64,000 nucleotides of DNA from Paenibacillus sp. FSL H8-0079 (GTDB taxonomy: Bacteria; Bacillota; Bacilli; Paenibacillales; Paenibacillaceae). Made by a program: the position numbers and the translations under genes. The notes under the pieces are model-generated. The model had not been told where the DNA came from, ran no database searches, and saw only the letters and a list, made by a program, of their open reading frames with translations. The stretch spans positions 5,580,001 to 5,644,000 of the forward strand of contig NZ_CP150300.1 in the NCBI RefSeq assembly GCF_037991315.1, in the 5' to 3' direction. Below are positions 62,616 through 64,000 of this stretch, in pieces; the stretch's first letter is position 1, and every line of letters begins with the position of its first letter.

Positions 62616-62644
62616 ATGCTGCTGCGGGAATCCCGCAGCAGCAT
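62616..62644. repeat. 29-bp perfect palindrome in ATPase leader
   Basis: 14-base arms starting ATGCTGCTGCGGGA on each strand meet at a single central A. It lies between the Fur-type box and the ATPase start. There is no immediate T-run, so terminator function is doubtful; it could be an operator or a stable leader hairpin. Confidence 0.55.
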
Positions 62645-62676
62645 GGTTTTGTGAATGATTTTGAAATAATCTCTAA

Positions 62677-62691
62677 TGAGAATGATAATCA
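62677..62691. promoter_or_regulatory. Fur-type box upstream of metal ATPase
   Basis: TGAGAATGATAATCA matches the 7-1-7 Fur consensus TGATAATNATTATCA at 12 of 14 defined positions. A PerR reading is also possible, since the two boxes are alike. Confidence 0.6.
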
Positions 62692-62810
62692 TTTTTGCAC
62701 TTATGCAATTGTTTTTACTCAATACAACTTTTAACCAGTATATGCCTGTGATTTACATTTGTAAATGGGCTTTTTTCGATGGTTACTCATAAATGCATAT
62801 TCAAAAAGGA

Positions 62811-62843
62811 AAAAAGCCGCTGTCCCGGAGGACAACGGCTTTA
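62811..62843 (-). terminator. Terminator of homocysteine synthase gene
   Basis: AAGCCGCTGTCC pairs with GGACAACGGCTT with one bulge or mismatch; on the minus strand TTTTTT follows. Confidence 0.85.
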
Positions 62844-62920
62844 ACCATCTATTGATATTTATATGACCTGTTTATGGGATATCACTTAAGTGATTGTTTA
62901 CACATCCACCCAAATGCCAT

Positions 62921-64000
<1,080 letters not shown>

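Overview
The window looks like chromosomal DNA of a spore-forming, Gram-positive Firmicute, most probably Paenibacillus. This is inference from family content: a YyaC-type spore protein, S-layer-homology and LPXTG surface proteins with a class D sortase, the rsbV-rsbW-sigB order, xylA/xylB/xylR, a CydA-CydB-CydS oxidase, frequent GGAGG-type ribosome binding sites and some TTG/GTG starts. I saw no rRNA, tRNA, CRISPR array, prophage or complete insertion sequence.

Layout. 0.2-4.9 kb: housekeeping genes (alpha/beta hydrolase, YyaC-like protein, DUF1128, pirin, asparaginase family, PAP2 phosphatase). 5.0-6.2 kb: three small membrane or envelope stress proteins. 6.2-7.2 kb: a CorA-type transporter. 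7.4-16.6 kb: a long minus-strand sigma-B control locus. It runs from a receiver-PP2C phosphatase (RsbY-like) through a 1241-residue hybrid kinase with three receivers (RsbK-like), a CheR-type methyltransferase (RsbM-like) and a second hybrid kinase to rsbV-rsbW-sigB. 16.9-18.9 kb: small general-stress-type genes. Five promoters of the form GTTTCR-N14-GKKTWW lie at rsbV and at these small stress genes, so the regulator appears to sit among its own targets.

19-27 kb: an SH3-like secreted protein, a CDF metal exporter, an ABC-F ATPase, a metallo-beta-lactamase-fold hydrolase whose stop codon lies in the end of a 144-bp MITE-like element, and a cytochrome bd oxidase operon with two tiny genes. 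27-33 kb: a 948-residue sensor kinase divergent from an OmpR-type regulator, an orphan 138-residue protein, and a CvfC/YpgR-like protein. 33.2-35 kb: a lysine riboswitch with terminator in front of an amino acid permease. 35.4-44.6 kb: a surface region with sortase D, a 1510-residue LPXTG adhesin, a transglutaminase-like protein and an SLH protein.

44.8-49.7 kb: an alpha/beta hydrolase, KDPG aldolase and two glycosyltransferases. 49.9-54.5 kb: xylose utilisation (xylB, xylA, divergent xylR), with a candidate XylR operator and a CcpA cre site. 54.9-56.9 kb: an AraC-type regulator reading in frame, through a Fur box, into a siderophore-binding lipoprotein. 57-64 kb: trxB with a glutaredoxin-like gene, a ZIP transporter, an alpha/beta hydrolase, a P1B-4-type metal ATPase behind a Fur-type box, and a homocysteine synthase cut by the window edge.
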